Assembly (NCBI RefSeq): GCF_022811605.1
Contig: NZ_CP094533.1
Span: 1,364,001-1,428,000, forward strand
Source of the DNA: Agromyces soli
GTDB lineage: Bacteria; Actinomycetota; Actinomycetes; Actinomycetales; Microbacteriaceae
Length of the DNA: 64,000 nt
Direction of reading: 5' to 3'
Shown here: one piece after another, positions 8,413-18,797 of the stretch
Layout: the number at the start of each line of letters is the position of its first letter
How positions within the stretch are numbered: position 1 is the stretch's first letter
Notes under the pieces: generated by a model
Seen by the model: only the letters and a program-made list of their open reading frames with translations
Told to the model about the DNA's origin: nothing
The model's database searches: none
Program-made: the position numbers and the translations under genes

Positions 8413-9396
8413 ATGAGCTGGTACCCCGTGCCGCTGCCCGACCTCACGGGCCGCCGCTACCTCGTGACCGGCGCGAACGCCGGACTCGGGTTCTTCACGA
8501 GCGCCCGGCTCGTGGGCGCGGGCGCGCACGTCGTGCTGTCGGGGCGCAGCCCCGAACGGCTCGAGACGGCCGCCGCGGTCATCCGCGAACGGGTGGATGC
8601 CGGAGCCGACCGCGGCGAGCTCGGCGGCCGGGTCTCGACGCTCGTCATCGACACGGCCTCGCTCGACTCCGTGCGCGCCGGCGTCGCCGCCCTCCGCGGT
8701 GAGCCGCAGCTCGACGGCGCGGTGCTGAACGCGGGCATGGTGCACACCCCGGGCCGACGGCTCGAGAGCCCCGACGGCAACGAGCTCGTGCTCGCCACGA
8801 ACGTGCTCGGGCACTTCGCCCTCCTCGCCGGGCTGTTCGGCGCCGCGGGCGCCGGCGACGAGCTGGTGCCCGGCTCGCGCCGCTTCGCGGACGGCGCACG
8901 CGTGATCAGCCTCGGCTCGCTCTCGACGAAGCTCTCGACGTTCCGCGTGGAGCAGCTGCAGCTCGAGCGCGGCTACGACTTCTGGCGCGCCTACGCGCAG
9001 TCGAAGATCGCCGGGCAGTCGATCGGCTTCGAGCTCGACCGGCGGCTGCGCCGTGCCGGCGTCCCGGTGGCGAGCATCGTCGCGCACCCCGGCTACGCCA
9101 TCTCCGGGCGCACGCCCACCGTGCCGGGCGTGAACGAGCCCAGCCGCGGCGACCGCTTCGCCGATGCGCTGCAGGCGCTCTGGGCGCAGGGCAAGCATCG
9201 CGGCGCCGAGCCCGTGCTGCATGCGCTCACCGCGGCCGACGTCGCGGGCGGCGAGTTCTGGGGTCCGCAGGGGCTCGTGAAGGGCGCACCCGCCAGGCAG
9301 CAGCCGACCCGGGTGTCGAGCGATCCCGTCATCGGCGCGAAGACCTGGGCGTTCGCCGAGCTGGCGACGGCCACCCCGTTCACCCTCGTCGGATGA
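8413..9396 (+). CDS. SDR family NAD(P)-dependent oxidoreductase
   Basis: 327 residues, short-chain dehydrogenase fold. The cofactor motif TGANAGLG is at residues 19-26, NAG at 106-108, and the catalytic YxxxK is Y194-K198 (YAQSK) with a serine-rich strand before it. The size and the insertion after the active site resemble the retinol dehydrogenase/protochlorophyllide reductase-like SDRs common in actinobacteria; the substrate is unknown. Start ATG at 8413 was chosen because upstream reading lies in the chorismate mutase gene. Its stop overlaps the next small membrane gene. Confidence 0.85.
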   Translation: MSWYPVPLPDLTGRRYLVTGANAGLGFFTSARLVGAGAHVVLSGRSPERLETAAAVIRERVDAGADRGELGGRVSTLVIDTASLDSVRAGVAALRGEPQLDGAVLNAGMVHTPGRRLESPDGNELVLATNVLGHFALLAGLFGAAGAGDELVPGSRRFADGARVISLGSLSTKLSTFRVEQLQLERGYDFWRAYAQSKIAGQSIGFELDRRLRRAGVPVASIVAHPGYAISGRTPTVPGVNEPSRGDRFADALQALWAQGKHRGAEPVLHALTAADVAGGEFWGPQGLVKGAPARQQPTRVSSDPVIGAKTWAFAELATATPFTLVG

Positions 9397-9584
9397 TGCG
9401 CGGGCTCCTCGCGGGCTGGTGGGCGCGGCCCGCCGTGCGATGGCGCGCCGCGGCGGGCGTCGCCGTCATCGGCACGGCGCTCGCGGTGCTCGGGGTGTTC
9501 ACCGGGCGTTGGGGCGTCGTGATTCTCGCGATCGTGCTGCTCGGCATCGCGGCGGCCCTCGGCCCCGCACGGATCCGGCGCTGA
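9393..9584 (+). CDS. Small two-helix membrane protein, unknown
   Basis: 63 residues, arginine-rich first loop, then two short hydrophobic helices (about residues 20-37 and 42-56) and a basic end. The start overlaps the SDR stop (ATGATG leaves 9393 or 9396 as the first codon). No family recognised. Coding is supported by tight packing and clean GC3 pattern only. Confidence 0.55.
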   Translation: MMRGLLAGWWARPAVRWRAAAGVAVIGTALAVLGVFTGRWGVVILAIVLLGIAAALGPARIRR

Positions 9585-9604
9585 GGGCGGGTACGCTGCA
9601 CTCC

Positions 9605-10162
9605 ATGACCGACGGGCCGGACGAGGCATCCGCGCGCGCCGCGGGCGATGCGGCGTTCGCCGAGGCGCGGGCCGCGGTCGCCGCCGCGACCGCACTTCTG
9701 GCCGCCGCCGATGCCCGGCGGGAGGTGCTCGCGGCCTACGAGCCGCCGCGCCGGCGGCTCGGCCTGCCGCGGGCGGCCCGGATGCGGCGGCTCGGCGAGG
9801 TCTGGCGGCTCGGCACGTTGCTGCTCGACGGCGACGGGCGGCTGTACGCCGTCGGCCGGGTCGTGCGCGCCGAGGCCCCGGCCCGGCGCTCCGTCACCGC
9901 GAACGCGGTCGCCGAGCAGCGCGCCTACCGGGCCGCGGCGGTGAAGGGCGGCATCCCCGCGGGCGAATCGGTGGACTTCGACGCCGTGCCGATCCCGCTC
10001 GACGGCGACGCCGACGCGCTGCCCGCCGGTGGGCCGGTGGCGCTCCGCGACGGCCGGGTGATGGTGCGCTGGAACCCGAGCGACCCCGGCGCCTGGACCC
10101 CGCTCGCCGGCTACCTCGCCGAGCGGGCGGAGCTGCTCGCACAGCCGGCGCCCGGGGCGTGA
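9605..10162 (+). CDS. Conserved-looking cytoplasmic protein of unknown function
   Basis: 185 residues from ATG at 9605. The first third is an alanine-rich helix ending in an arginine cluster (PPRRRLGLPRAARMRRLGEVW); the remainder looks like a small beta domain (RLGTLLLDGDGRLYAVGRVVRA). No signal peptide, membrane helix or motif I recognise. A TACGCT box at 9592-9597 sits seven bases before the start, suggesting leaderless transcription. Convergent with the OsmC gene. Confidence 0.65.
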   Translation: MTDGPDEASARAAGDAAFAEARAAVAAATALLAAADARREVLAAYEPPRRRLGLPRAARMRRLGEVWRLGTLLLDGDGRLYAVGRVVRAEAPARRSVTANAVAEQRAYRAAAVKGGIPAGESVDFDAVPIPLDGDADALPAGGPVALRDGRVMVRWNPSDPGAWTPLAGYLAERAELLAQPAPGA

Positions 10163-10213
10163 CGCCGGCCGGGCGGCGCAGCGCTGCCCCGTGCGGACCC
10201 GCGCTCGCGCGGC

Positions 10214-10780
10214 TCAGCGGAGCGTGACCTGCACCGGCACCGGGTTCTGGAACAGGTCGAGCACCGGGCAGTGCGCGTCGACCGCGGCCTGCAGCTCGGC
10301 GTAGCGCTCCTTCGTCTCGGGGCCGCTCAGGCGCACGTCGAGGCGCACCGCCGAGAACCCGGCGCGGCCGGACTCGTCGATGCCGAAGAGCTTGCGCACG
10401 TCGAGGTCGCCCTCCGCGTCGATCTCGACGTCGTCGAGCACGATGCCGAGCGCCTGCGCGTACAGCCGGTAGACGACGACCTGGCAGGAGATGAGCGCGC
10501 CGAGCGCGTACTCGACCGGGCTCGCTGCGGCATCGTCGCCGGCGAGGGCGGCCGGCTCGTCGACCGTGAAGCGGTGCTTGCCGGCGATGATGCGGGTCGC
10601 GACGGCGCCGGTGCCGCGGCCGGAGACGCGGTAGCTGAGCTCGGCGTTCGCGGGCGCGGCGGCGATGCGCTCGTGCCAGGCGGCACCGGCGGCGGTGAGG
10701 CGGGCGGCGCGGTCGGCCGCCTCCGCGGCCGGGTCGGCCGACGCGGCGGGAGTGGCGGTGGGGTCGTCGATGAGCGTCAT
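10214..10780 (-). CDS. OsmC family peroxiredoxin-like protein
   Basis: 188 residues. The two redox cysteines expected for OsmC/Ohr proteins are present: C99 in GALISCQ and C171 in AHCPVLDLFQNP. OsmC proteins are cytoplasmic thiol peroxidases acting on organic hydroperoxides. The N-terminal 30 residues are an alanine-rich extension. A TACGCT box on this strand (plus positions 10787-10792) ends six bases before the ATG, so the message is probably leaderless. Divergent from the erm leader region. Confidence 0.87.
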   Translation of the reverse strand: MTLIDDPTATPAASADPAAEAADRAARLTAAGAAWHERIAAAPANAELSYRVSGRGTGAVATRIIAGKHRFTVDEPAALAGDDAAASPVEYALGALISCQVVVYRLYAQALGIVLDDVEIDAEGDLDVRKLFGIDESGRAGFSAVRLDVRLSGPETKERYAELQAAVDAHCPVLDLFQNPVPVQVTLR

Positions 10781-10892
10781 GGCGGGAGCGTACGGGCGGG
10801 GCGGATGCCTCGGCGAGCCCCGGCGTCATCCGCCGTCGCCGTACGTCACACGGCGTCGCACGGGGTGATTCGCGGTGCCCGCCCGCGCTTGC

Positions 10893-11005
10893 TAGGGTGA
10901 CGGACCATGTCCTGCATGTGCTCGCAGATGATCATCCGGCCCCGCACCGCCTGAGGCGGAGCGACCGGATCCCTCTCCCGCTCCGCCGCCAGCCGAGTCC
11001 TCGGC
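10893..11005 (+). promoter_or_regulatory. Promoter and attenuator region of the erm gene
   Basis: TAGGGT at 10893-10898 is a -10 box placed eight bases before the leader-peptide ATG. Directly after the leader stop, GGCGGAGCG (10955-10963) pairs with CGCTCCGCC (10979-10987) in a 9-bp stem, and GCCGAG/CTCGGC (10992-10997/11000-11005) forms a second hairpin. The 3' arm of the first stem could instead pair with the later GGCCGCGGCG. This is the layout of translational or transcriptional attenuation of erm genes. Confidence 0.6.
10907..10954 (+). CDS. Putative erm leader peptide (15 residues)
   Basis: An ATG at 10907 opens a short frame reading MSCMCSQMIIRPRTA and stopping at 10952-10954, immediately before a hairpin and about 100 bases ahead of the erm start. 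It contains R11-P12-R13, which fits the Arg/Lys-X-Arg/Lys pattern at which macrolide-bound ribosomes stall in known erm leaders. Too short for statistical support; called from position, stall-like motif and following hairpin. A competing GTG frame from 10897 lacks these features. Confidence 0.6.
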   Translation: MSCMCSQMIIRPRTA

Positions 11006-11053
11006 CGCGGCGCGCTTCGGCGTCCCCGGCGTTCATTCGTCAGCGGAGCATCC

Positions 11054-11905
11054 ATGCCTTCATCGAAATCACCATCCTCCCGCGCGCACAGCCGCGCGCA
11101 GCCGCGCAGTCTGCGCAGCCAGCCCCATGGCGGGCGCCATGAGCTCGGGCAGAACTTCCTCGTCGACCGGCGCGTCGTCGCCGAGATCGTCGAGCTCGCC
11201 CGCACCAGCCGCAACCCCATCGTCGAGCTCGGCCCGGGCGGTGGGGCGCTCACCCGACCGCTCGCGGAGCTCGGCCGACCGCTCACCGCCGTCGAGCTCG
11301 ACCCTTCCCGGGTCGCACGCCTGCAGCGCGAGCTCGGACCGCACGTCGAGATCGTGCAGGCCGACCTGCTGCGCTGGTCGCTGCCGAGGCATCCGCACCT
11401 CGTCGTCGCCAATCTGCCGTTCCATCTGACCACCGCCGCGCTCCGGCACCTGCTCGACTCGCCCGGCTGGGAGCAGGCGGTGCTGCTCACCCAGTGGGAG
11501 GTGGCGCGCCGGCGCTGCGGCGTCGGCGGAGCGAGCATGCTGACCGTGCAGTGGGCGCCCTGGTACCGCTTCCGGCTGCGGCGGCGGGTGCCGGCGTCGG
11601 CGTTCCGTCCGATCCCCTCGGTGGACGGCGGGCTGTTCACGATCGAGCGGCGCGAACGACCGCTCGTCGACCTGCCGGCGCAGCGGAGCTACCAGCGCTT
11701 CGTCGGGGAGGCGTTCCAGGGGCGCGGGGCCGGGCTCGCCCAGCGGCTCGCGGCGGCGGCCGCGGCGACGGGGAGCGCGGGCGCGACGTCGAGCGCGGCG
11801 AAGGCGTGGCTGCGCCGCCGAGGCATCCCGCCCTCGACACCACCGGGCCGCCTCTCGCCGGACGACTGGGCCGCCCTGTGGGACGCCTCCCGCGGTCGCG
11901 GATGA
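11054..11905 (+). CDS. erm: 23S rRNA (adenine-N6)-dimethyltransferase, Erm family
   Basis: 283 residues of the KsgA/Erm methyltransferase family. HELGQNFL at residues 29-36 begins the fold; the SAM-binding loop is ELGPGGGALT at 58-67, the acidic ELD at 81-83, and the catalytic motif NLPFHLTT at 120-127. The NLPF form and short basic C-terminal domain point to Erm rather than KsgA. It would methylate A2058 of 23S rRNA and confer macrolide-lincosamide-streptogramin resistance. The serine/arginine-rich first 28 residues are an extension. Expression probably depends on the upstream leader. Confidence 0.88.
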   Translation: MPSSKSPSSRAHSRAQPRSLRSQPHGGRHELGQNFLVDRRVVAEIVELARTSRNPIVELGPGGGALTRPLAELGRPLTAVELDPSRVARLQRELGPHVEIVQADLLRWSLPRHPHLVVANLPFHLTTAALRHLLDSPGWEQAVLLTQWEVARRRCGVGGASMLTVQWAPWYRFRLRRRVPASAFRPIPSVDGGLFTIERRERPLVDLPAQRSYQRFVGEAFQGRGAGLAQRLAAAAAATGSAGATSSAAKAWLRRRGIPPSTPPGRLSPDDWAALWDASRGRG

Positions 11906-11919
11906 GGGCCCCGCTCCCC

Positions 11920-12016
11920 ACTCCTGACTTGCCCGACTTTCATGAAAGTCGGGAAAGTCGGTTGGCTCAACGGGTTGCCCGACTTTCATGAAAGTCGGGC
12001 AAGTCGGGTAGGAGTG
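11920..12016. repeat. Copies B and C of the gene-end palindrome, inverted composite
   Basis: Two copies of the 28-bp palindrome lie at 11929-11956 (last bases GGGAAA, one arm decayed) and 11975-12002 (perfect, arms TTGCCCGACTTTCA and TGAAAGTCGGGCAA). ACTCCT at 11920-11925 and AGGAGT at 12011-12016 are inverted outer ends, so the whole block can also fold as one long hairpin. It sits exactly between the convergent erm and small membrane-protein genes, fitting a bidirectional terminator. Confidence 0.75.
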
Positions 12017-12017
12017 C

Positions 12018-12278
12018 TCAGCGCGGGGCGCCGGCGTCGCGTTCGGCGCCGCCGCCCTGCTCCTGCTCCTGCACCGCCTCGATGATGGAGGCCTGCAGGC
12101 CGCGCTGGCCGGTGTGCAGCTCCTGGTAGCTCTCGCCCGCGCCGGCGATCGGCCCGAAGGCGTGTCGCAGCCGGGAGCGGACGCCGCGCGGGGCCCGGAG
12201 CCAGCGCACGACCACCCCGACGGCGATGACCGCGCCGAAGCCGATCCCCGCGACCGTGCCGATGAGCGACGGATCCAC
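12018..12278 (-). CDS. Small single-pass membrane protein, unknown
   Basis: 86 residues from a GTG start two bases behind the NUDIX stop, so probably translated with it. One membrane helix (residues about 5-25, GTVAGIGFGAVIAVGVVVRWL), then a basic linker and a glutamine/glutamate-rich tail that may be helical. No family recognised. A longer frame to 12632 lies inside the NUDIX gene and is rejected. Confidence 0.6.
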   Translation of the reverse strand: MDPSLIGTVAGIGFGAVIAVGVVVRWLRAPRGVRSRLRHAFGPIAGAGESYQELHTGQRGLQASIIEAVQEQEQGGGAERDAGAPR

Positions 12279-12280
12279 GG

Positions 12281-12769
12281 TCAGAAGCCGAACGTCGTGA
12301 TGCCGGGCACGGGGGCGGCGCGCAGGGCCTCGAGCACCCGCAGCTCGTGCGGCACGACGGGGGCCGGCAGCCGGTCGAGCGCGAACCACTCGAGTCCGGC
12401 GGCCTTGCCCTGCTCCATCAGCCGCGGCTCGCCCGTCCACTCGCGGGCCTGGAAGAAGACGTCGAAGCGCTGCTCGATCGGCCGCCCGGAGCCATCGGTG
12501 CGGTGCATCAGCGTGACGAACTCGAGGGCGCCGGGCGCCAGCTCGACGCCGAGCTCCTCGCGGGCCTCCCGGGCTGCGCCGGCCGGAAGCGACTCGCCGG
12601 CCTCGATGTGCCCGGCCGCGCCGAACGCCCAATGCTCGTCGTAGTAGCCGGTGCCGCGCCGCAGCTGCAGCAGCACCTCGTCGCCGCGGCGCAGCAGCAC
12701 GTAGGCGGCGGGCACCACGGTGAAGCGGCCGTGCGTGGCGGCGTAGGCGTCGGAGTACTCCTCGATCAC
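12281..12769 (-). CDS. NUDIX hydrolase
   Basis: 162 residues from GTG at 12769. A complete Nudix box, GX5EX7REUXEEXGU, starts at G53 (GHIEAGES... through REAREELGVEL), giving the metal-binding glutamates. The family hydrolyses nucleoside diphosphates linked to another moiety; this one resembles the general 8-oxo-dGTPase/ADP-ribose-type enzymes but substrate is not determinable. The start was chosen over an upstream ATG at 12847, which adds a low-complexity proline-rich stretch. Confidence 0.86.
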   Translation of the reverse strand: MIEEYSDAYAATHGRFTVVPAAYVLLRRGDEVLLQLRRGTGYYDEHWAFGAAGHIEAGESLPAGAAREAREELGVELAPGALEFVTLMHRTDGSGRPIEQRFDVFFQAREWTGEPRLMEQGKAAGLEWFALDRLPAPVVPHELRVLEALRAAPVPGITTFGF

Positions 12770-12840
12770 GCCACCAGTCTCACACGAGCCGGCGCTCGGG
12801 ATCCCGCCTCCGGGGCGCGGCGGAGCGGACGGCCGGGCGG

Positions 12841-12884
12841 TCAGCACCCGACGACCGGAGGCTCAGCACCCGACGAGCGGGCGC

Positions 12885-12906
<22 letters not shown>
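12841..12906. repeat. Three tandem 22-bp repeats at the 3' end of purL
   Basis: Units at 12841-12862, 12863-12884 and 12885-12906 share TCAGYACCCGACGASCGG. The third unit is the genuine last codons and stop of purL on the minus strand; the other two are copies lying beyond the stop, each again containing an in-register TGA. Confidence 0.75.
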
Positions 12907-15203
<2,297 letters not shown>

Positions 15204-15317
15204 AGGGGAGTCTCCAGGGCTGAGCGACGGATGCCGCGGACGGAAGCCTGACCGGATCAGTCTACCGGCGGCGCGCGGCCCCGCCCGCCTGCCTGCCCTC
15301 CGGTGGCCGTGTGGTCG

Positions 15318-15355
15318 GTATTTGCGGGTCGCGTCGCCCGCGGACCCGCAAATAC
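15318..15355. terminator. Inverted repeat with A/T-rich ends after aroE
   Basis: GTATTTGCGGGTC (15318-15330) and GACCCGCAAATAC (15343-15355) form a perfect 13-bp stem around a 12-nt loop, extended outward by GTC/GAC with one G-T pair. It lies 40 bases behind the aroE stop and upstream of purL, so terminator is likely. The outer ATTT/AAAT is unusual for this DNA. Confidence 0.6.
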
Positions 15356-15395
15356 TGACTTCACGGGGAGCTGGGAGGAGGAAGGAGAGCGCGGG

Positions 15396-16214
15396 TCACC
15401 CCTCCCGGGCGAAGGCGGCCGCGCGCGCGACCTGCTCTGGCGTGAGGGCGACGCCGGTGTACCGCTCGAACTGGCGGGCGGCCTGCAGGGCGTGCACCTC
15501 CGCCCCCGAGATCACGAGCTTGCCGGCGTCGCGTCCGGCGCGGATGAGCGGCGTCTCCGCCGGGAACGCCACGACGTCGAAGACGACCGCCGCCGCAGCG
15601 ATGTGCTCGGGGGAGAAGGCGAGCGTCTCGGCATCCGCCCCGGCCATCCCCATCGGCGTGACGTTCACGACGACGTCCGCCGTGCCCGGCGCCGGGTCCT
15701 CGGCGAGCCATCCGTAGCCGTACTTCTCGGCGAGCGCCGGACCGAGCTCCGGGTTCCTGGCCAGCACCGTCAGTCGGGCGAAGCCCGCGTCGCGGAACGC
15801 GGCGACCACGGCCTTCGCCATCCCCCCGGAGCCGCGCACCAGCACCCGCGCCTCGGGGTCGAGCCCGTTCGCACGGATCAGCTCGGCGATCGCCTCGTAG
15901 TCGGTGTTGGCCGCGACGAGCCGACCGGCGTCGTTCACGATCGTGTTCACGGACTCGATCGCGCGGGCCGAGGGCTCGAGCTCGTCGACGAGGGCGATGA
16001 CCGCCTCCTTGAACGGCATCGAGACGCTCGCGCCGCGGATGCCGAGCGCCCGGATGCCCCGGACGGCGCCTTCGATGTCCTCGGTCGAGAACGCCTTGTA
16101 CACGAAGTTCAGCCCGAGCTCGTCGTAGAGGAAGTTGTGGAACCGGGTGCCCAGGTTCGACGGCCGCGCCGAGAGCGAGATGCACAGGTTCATGTCCTTG
16201 TTGAGGATGGGCAT
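15396..16214 (-). CDS. aroE: Shikimate 5-dehydrogenase
   Basis: 272 residues from ATG at 16214. The N-terminal substrate domain has the shikimate-binding SLSARPSNLGTRFHNFLY segment and SVSMPFKEAVIALVDE with the catalytic Lys/Asp environment; NTIVNDAGRLVAANTDYEAI follows. The nucleotide loop is VRGSGGMAKAVVAAF near residue 128. The enzyme reduces 3-dehydroshikimate with NADPH. It differs enough from canonical AroE (GSGGMAKA, Phe in MPFKE) to be an AroE paralogue of quinate/shikimate type. A CACACT box lies six bases upstream of the ATG. Confidence 0.85.
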   Translation of the reverse strand: MPILNKDMNLCISLSARPSNLGTRFHNFLYDELGLNFVYKAFSTEDIEGAVRGIRALGIRGASVSMPFKEAVIALVDELEPSARAIESVNTIVNDAGRLVAANTDYEAIAELIRANGLDPEARVLVRGSGGMAKAVVAAFRDAGFARLTVLARNPELGPALAEKYGYGWLAEDPAPGTADVVVNVTPMGMAGADAETLAFSPEHIAAAAVVFDVVAFPAETPLIRAGRDAGKLVISGAEVHALQAARQFERYTGVALTPEQVARAAAFAREG

Positions 16215-16372
16215 GCTCCCAGTGTGCACCCGTGCGCGCCGGTACACTGGACGCGGTCGTCGGTTCCCGACGGCCCTGGGCGCGCACATCGGCGCGCAGT
16301 CCTCGTCGCGGCGCACGCGCGGAGCCCCGCCCCGGTGCCGACGAGCGACACGCTCCCTCTTGGGTATCCGCA

Positions 16373-17575
16373 ATGACCATGTCTTCGTCGGCGCGCGCCA
16401 CCCCGGCGCCGCCGTTTCCCTGGCTCGGGCTCCTCACCCTGGCCACCGCCGTCTTCCTGTCCATCACGATCGAGATGATCCCGACCGGGCTCCTGCCCGA
16501 CATGAGCCGCGAGCTCGGCGTCGGCGAGCCCGCGATCGGCGTGCTCGTCACCGTGTTCGCCGGCACCGTGGTCATCGCCGCCGTGCCGCTCTCGGCGCTC
16601 ACCCGCCGTGTGCCGCGCCGCACGCTCATCGTGATCACCCTCGGCATCCTCGCCCTGAGCTGCGTGCTCACCGCCCTCGCACCGAACTACCCGACCGTCG
16701 TCGCGACCCGTGTGCTCGGCGGCGCGGCGCACGCCGTGTTCTGGTCGGTCGTCGGCGCCTACGCCGGCCACCTCGTGCCGAAGGAGCAGCTCGCCCGGGC
16801 CGTCTCCATCAGCGTCGCCGGCGGCTCGCTCGCCTTCGTGCTCGGCGTGCCGCTCAGCACCGCGCTCGGCCAGGCGTTCGGCTGGCGGCTCGCCTTCGCC
16901 GTCGTGGGCGGCGCCGCGCTCGTCGGCGCGCTGCTCGTGCTGCGCTTCCTGCCGCCGGTGGCGCACCACGCCGCTCGCGCCGACGCCGAGCCGCTCAGCC
17001 TGCGCCGCGACCCCACCTTCGTGCCGGTGCTCGTGGTCTGCCTCATCACGATGGTGACGATGGTCGGCGCGTACACCTTCTACACCTTCGTCGCTCCCTT
17101 CATCACCGAGGTGATGGGCCTGCCCGCGAGCGCCATCAGCCCGATGCTGCTCGCCTACGGCATCGCCGGGGCGGTCGGTCTCCTGCTCGCCGGCACGGTG
17201 CTCGGCCGGCGGCCGACCGTGGGCCTCGTCATCGCGCTCGTCGCGACGGGCATCGGCGTCGCGGGCCTCGCCGCCTTCGCCCAGTCGCCGGTCGTCGGCA
17301 TTGCATCGTTCCTGCTCTGGGGCACGGCGTTCGGGGCCCTGCCGCCGATGCTGAACACCAGGCTGCTGCACTCGGCGTCCGCGCGCATCCGCGACGCGGC
17401 CGCGTCGTTCTACACGACCGCGTTCAACCTCGGCATCGGCGGCGGCGCGCTGCTCGGCTCGGTGCTCTACGGCGCGATCGGGCTCCCGGGGCTGCCGTGG
17501 GTGTTCGTCGCGCTGCTCGTCTGCTCGACGGCCGCGCTCGTCTGGACGGCGCTCGTCAACCGACTGCGCCGCTGA
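16373..17575 (+). CDS. MFS transporter, DHA1 type
   Basis: 400 residues with twelve hydrophobic helices; the first loop contains LTRRVPRRTLIVITLG (motif A-like) and helix 4/5 has ATRVLGGAAHAVFWSVVGAYAGHLVPKEQLARA. This matches the DHA1 sugar-efflux/drug-resistance branch (AraJ/YdhP-like). Probable proton-driven exporter, substrate unknown. Start ATG at 16373; the longer frame from 16232 would overlap the divergent aroE promoter. Confidence 0.85.
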   Translation: MTMSSSARATPAPPFPWLGLLTLATAVFLSITIEMIPTGLLPDMSRELGVGEPAIGVLVTVFAGTVVIAAVPLSALTRRVPRRTLIVITLGILALSCVLTALAPNYPTVVATRVLGGAAHAVFWSVVGAYAGHLVPKEQLARAVSISVAGGSLAFVLGVPLSTALGQAFGWRLAFAVVGGAALVGALLVLRFLPPVAHHAARADAEPLSLRRDPTFVPVLVVCLITMVTMVGAYTFYTFVAPFITEVMGLPASAISPMLLAYGIAGAVGLLLAGTVLGRRPTVGLVIALVATGIGVAGLAAFAQSPVVGIASFLLWGTAFGALPPMLNTRLLHSASARIRDAAASFYTTAFNLGIGGGALLGSVLYGAIGLPGLPWVFVALLVCSTAALVWTALVNRLRR

Positions 17576-17578
17576 CGA

Positions 17579-17636
17579 GAGCACGGTCCGGCGAGCACGG
17601 CCCGGCGCGCACCGGCCCGGCGCGCACCGGCCCGGC
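17579..17636. repeat. Short tandem repeat between convergent genes
   Basis: Four 14-15-bp units: GAGCACGGTCCGGC, GAGCACGGCCCGGC and twice GCGCACCGGCCCGGC, filling the gap between the MFS stop and the DUF3817 stop. Confidence 0.7.
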
Positions 17637-17641
17637 TCCGG

Positions 17642-18112
17642 CTAGCTCTGCCAGCCCCCGGGCGGGCCGAGCACGAGCAGGCCGCCGAAGATCGCGGCGA
17701 TCGCGACGACCGCGACCGAGACGAGCAGCACCGGGCGGGCGAGGAACCAGCGCAGCACGCGGTTCCACCATGCGCCGTCGGCCGGGTGCTCGGTGGCCTC
17801 CCGCCGCCACTCGCCCTCGAGGCGTCCGCTGCGCACGAGGTGCAGTTCGAACGGGATGGTCGCGTACGGGACGATCGCGGTGAGCACGGCGAACGCGATG
17901 CGGCCGACGCTCCAGCGCTGGTTCACGCCGACGAGGATCGAGCTCGCCGCGTAGGCGAGGAAGACGAAACCGTGGATCGAGCCGCCGACGAGCACGGCCC
18001 ATTCCACGCCGGCGGCGTACTTCAGGATCATGGCGACGATGAGGATCGTCCAGGTGACAGCCTCGGCGAAGGCGAGGCCGCGGAAGAGCCGCTTGGGGCT
18101 GAGCGTGGTCAT
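17642..18112 (-). CDS. DUF3817 family membrane protein
   Basis: 156 residues. The segment RLFRGLAFAEAVTWTILIVAMILKY, then VGGSIHGFVFLAYAASSILV and PYATIPFELHL, is the DUF3817 pattern: three membrane helices in the domain plus here a fourth near the C terminus (about residues 128-148). Function unknown; widespread in actinobacteria. Convergent with the MFS gene. Confidence 0.8.
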   Translation of the reverse strand: MTTLSPKRLFRGLAFAEAVTWTILIVAMILKYAAGVEWAVLVGGSIHGFVFLAYAASSILVGVNQRWSVGRIAFAVLTAIVPYATIPFELHLVRSGRLEGEWRREATEHPADGAWWNRVLRWFLARPVLLVSVAVVAIAAIFGGLLVLGPPGGWQS

Positions 18113-18236
18113 AGGCGGGGGACTCCAGCGATCGGGATGCTTCCATCGTCGCCGATCGGGCGCGCCGAGGCATCCGTCGAAGGTTGGAACGTCAGGGCCG
18201 TTCTGGCGTGCGCCCGCGGCGGGCTAGCCTGTCACG

Positions 18237-18770
18237 GTGAACGAGTCCGAAACCCGTGCCCTCGTCGAGTCGCGCCTCGCGCTCATCCCCGACTTCCCGG
18301 AGCCGGGCGTGCTGTTCCGCGACCTCACGCCAGTCTTCGCCGACGGCGAGGCGTTCCACGCGCTCGCCGAGGCCCTGACGGCGCCGTTCGCCGGGCGCTT
18401 CGACGTGCTCGCCGGGGTCGAGGCGCGGGGCTTCCTGCTCGCGGCGGCCGCCTCCGTGGCGGCCGGCGTCGGCGTGCTGCCGATCCGCAAGGCGGGCAAG
18501 CTGCCGCGTGCGGTGCTCCGCGAGGAGTACTCGCTCGAGTACGGCACGGCCGCGCTCGAGGTGCACGAGGGCGAGCTGCCGCCCGGCACGCGCGTGCTGA
18601 TCGTCGACGACGTGCTCGCGACGGGCGGCACGGTCGCCGCCGCCGCGCGCCTCGTCGAGCGGGCCGGATGGCACGTGGCCGGCGTGTCCGTCGCGATCGA
18701 GCTCGCCGAGTTGCACGGCCGCGACGCCCTGCCCGCCGGGCTCGAGGCGTACAGCCTGCTGAGCTACTGA
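18237..18770 (+). CDS. apt: Adenine phosphoribosyltransferase
   Basis: 177 residues, type I phosphoribosyltransferase. The PRPP loop is VLIVDDVLATGGTVAAA around residues 120-136; IPDFPEPGVLFRDLTPVF near residue 16 and GVEARGFLLAAAAS near 60 are typical of Apt. It salvages adenine to AMP. GTG start; TAGCCT at 18225-18230 ends six bases before it, so leaderless transcription is likely. Confidence 0.92.
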   Translation: MNESETRALVESRLALIPDFPEPGVLFRDLTPVFADGEAFHALAEALTAPFAGRFDVLAGVEARGFLLAAAASVAAGVGVLPIRKAGKLPRAVLREEYSLEYGTAALEVHEGELPPGTRVLIVDDVLATGGTVAAAARLVERAGWHVAGVSVAIELAELHGRDALPAGLEAYSLLSY

Positions 18771-18797
18771 ACGGCGCGCGCACGGCGACGCGCGGCG

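Noticed and set aside
10897..11142. 81-codon GTG frame overlapping the erm leader
   Set aside because: Low-complexity His/Pro/Arg composition, overlaps both hairpins and the erm start; the 15-codon leader explains the region better.
17579..17636. Possible small repeat protein or CRISPR
   Set aside because: Four short contiguous units with no spacers, start codon or ribosome site.
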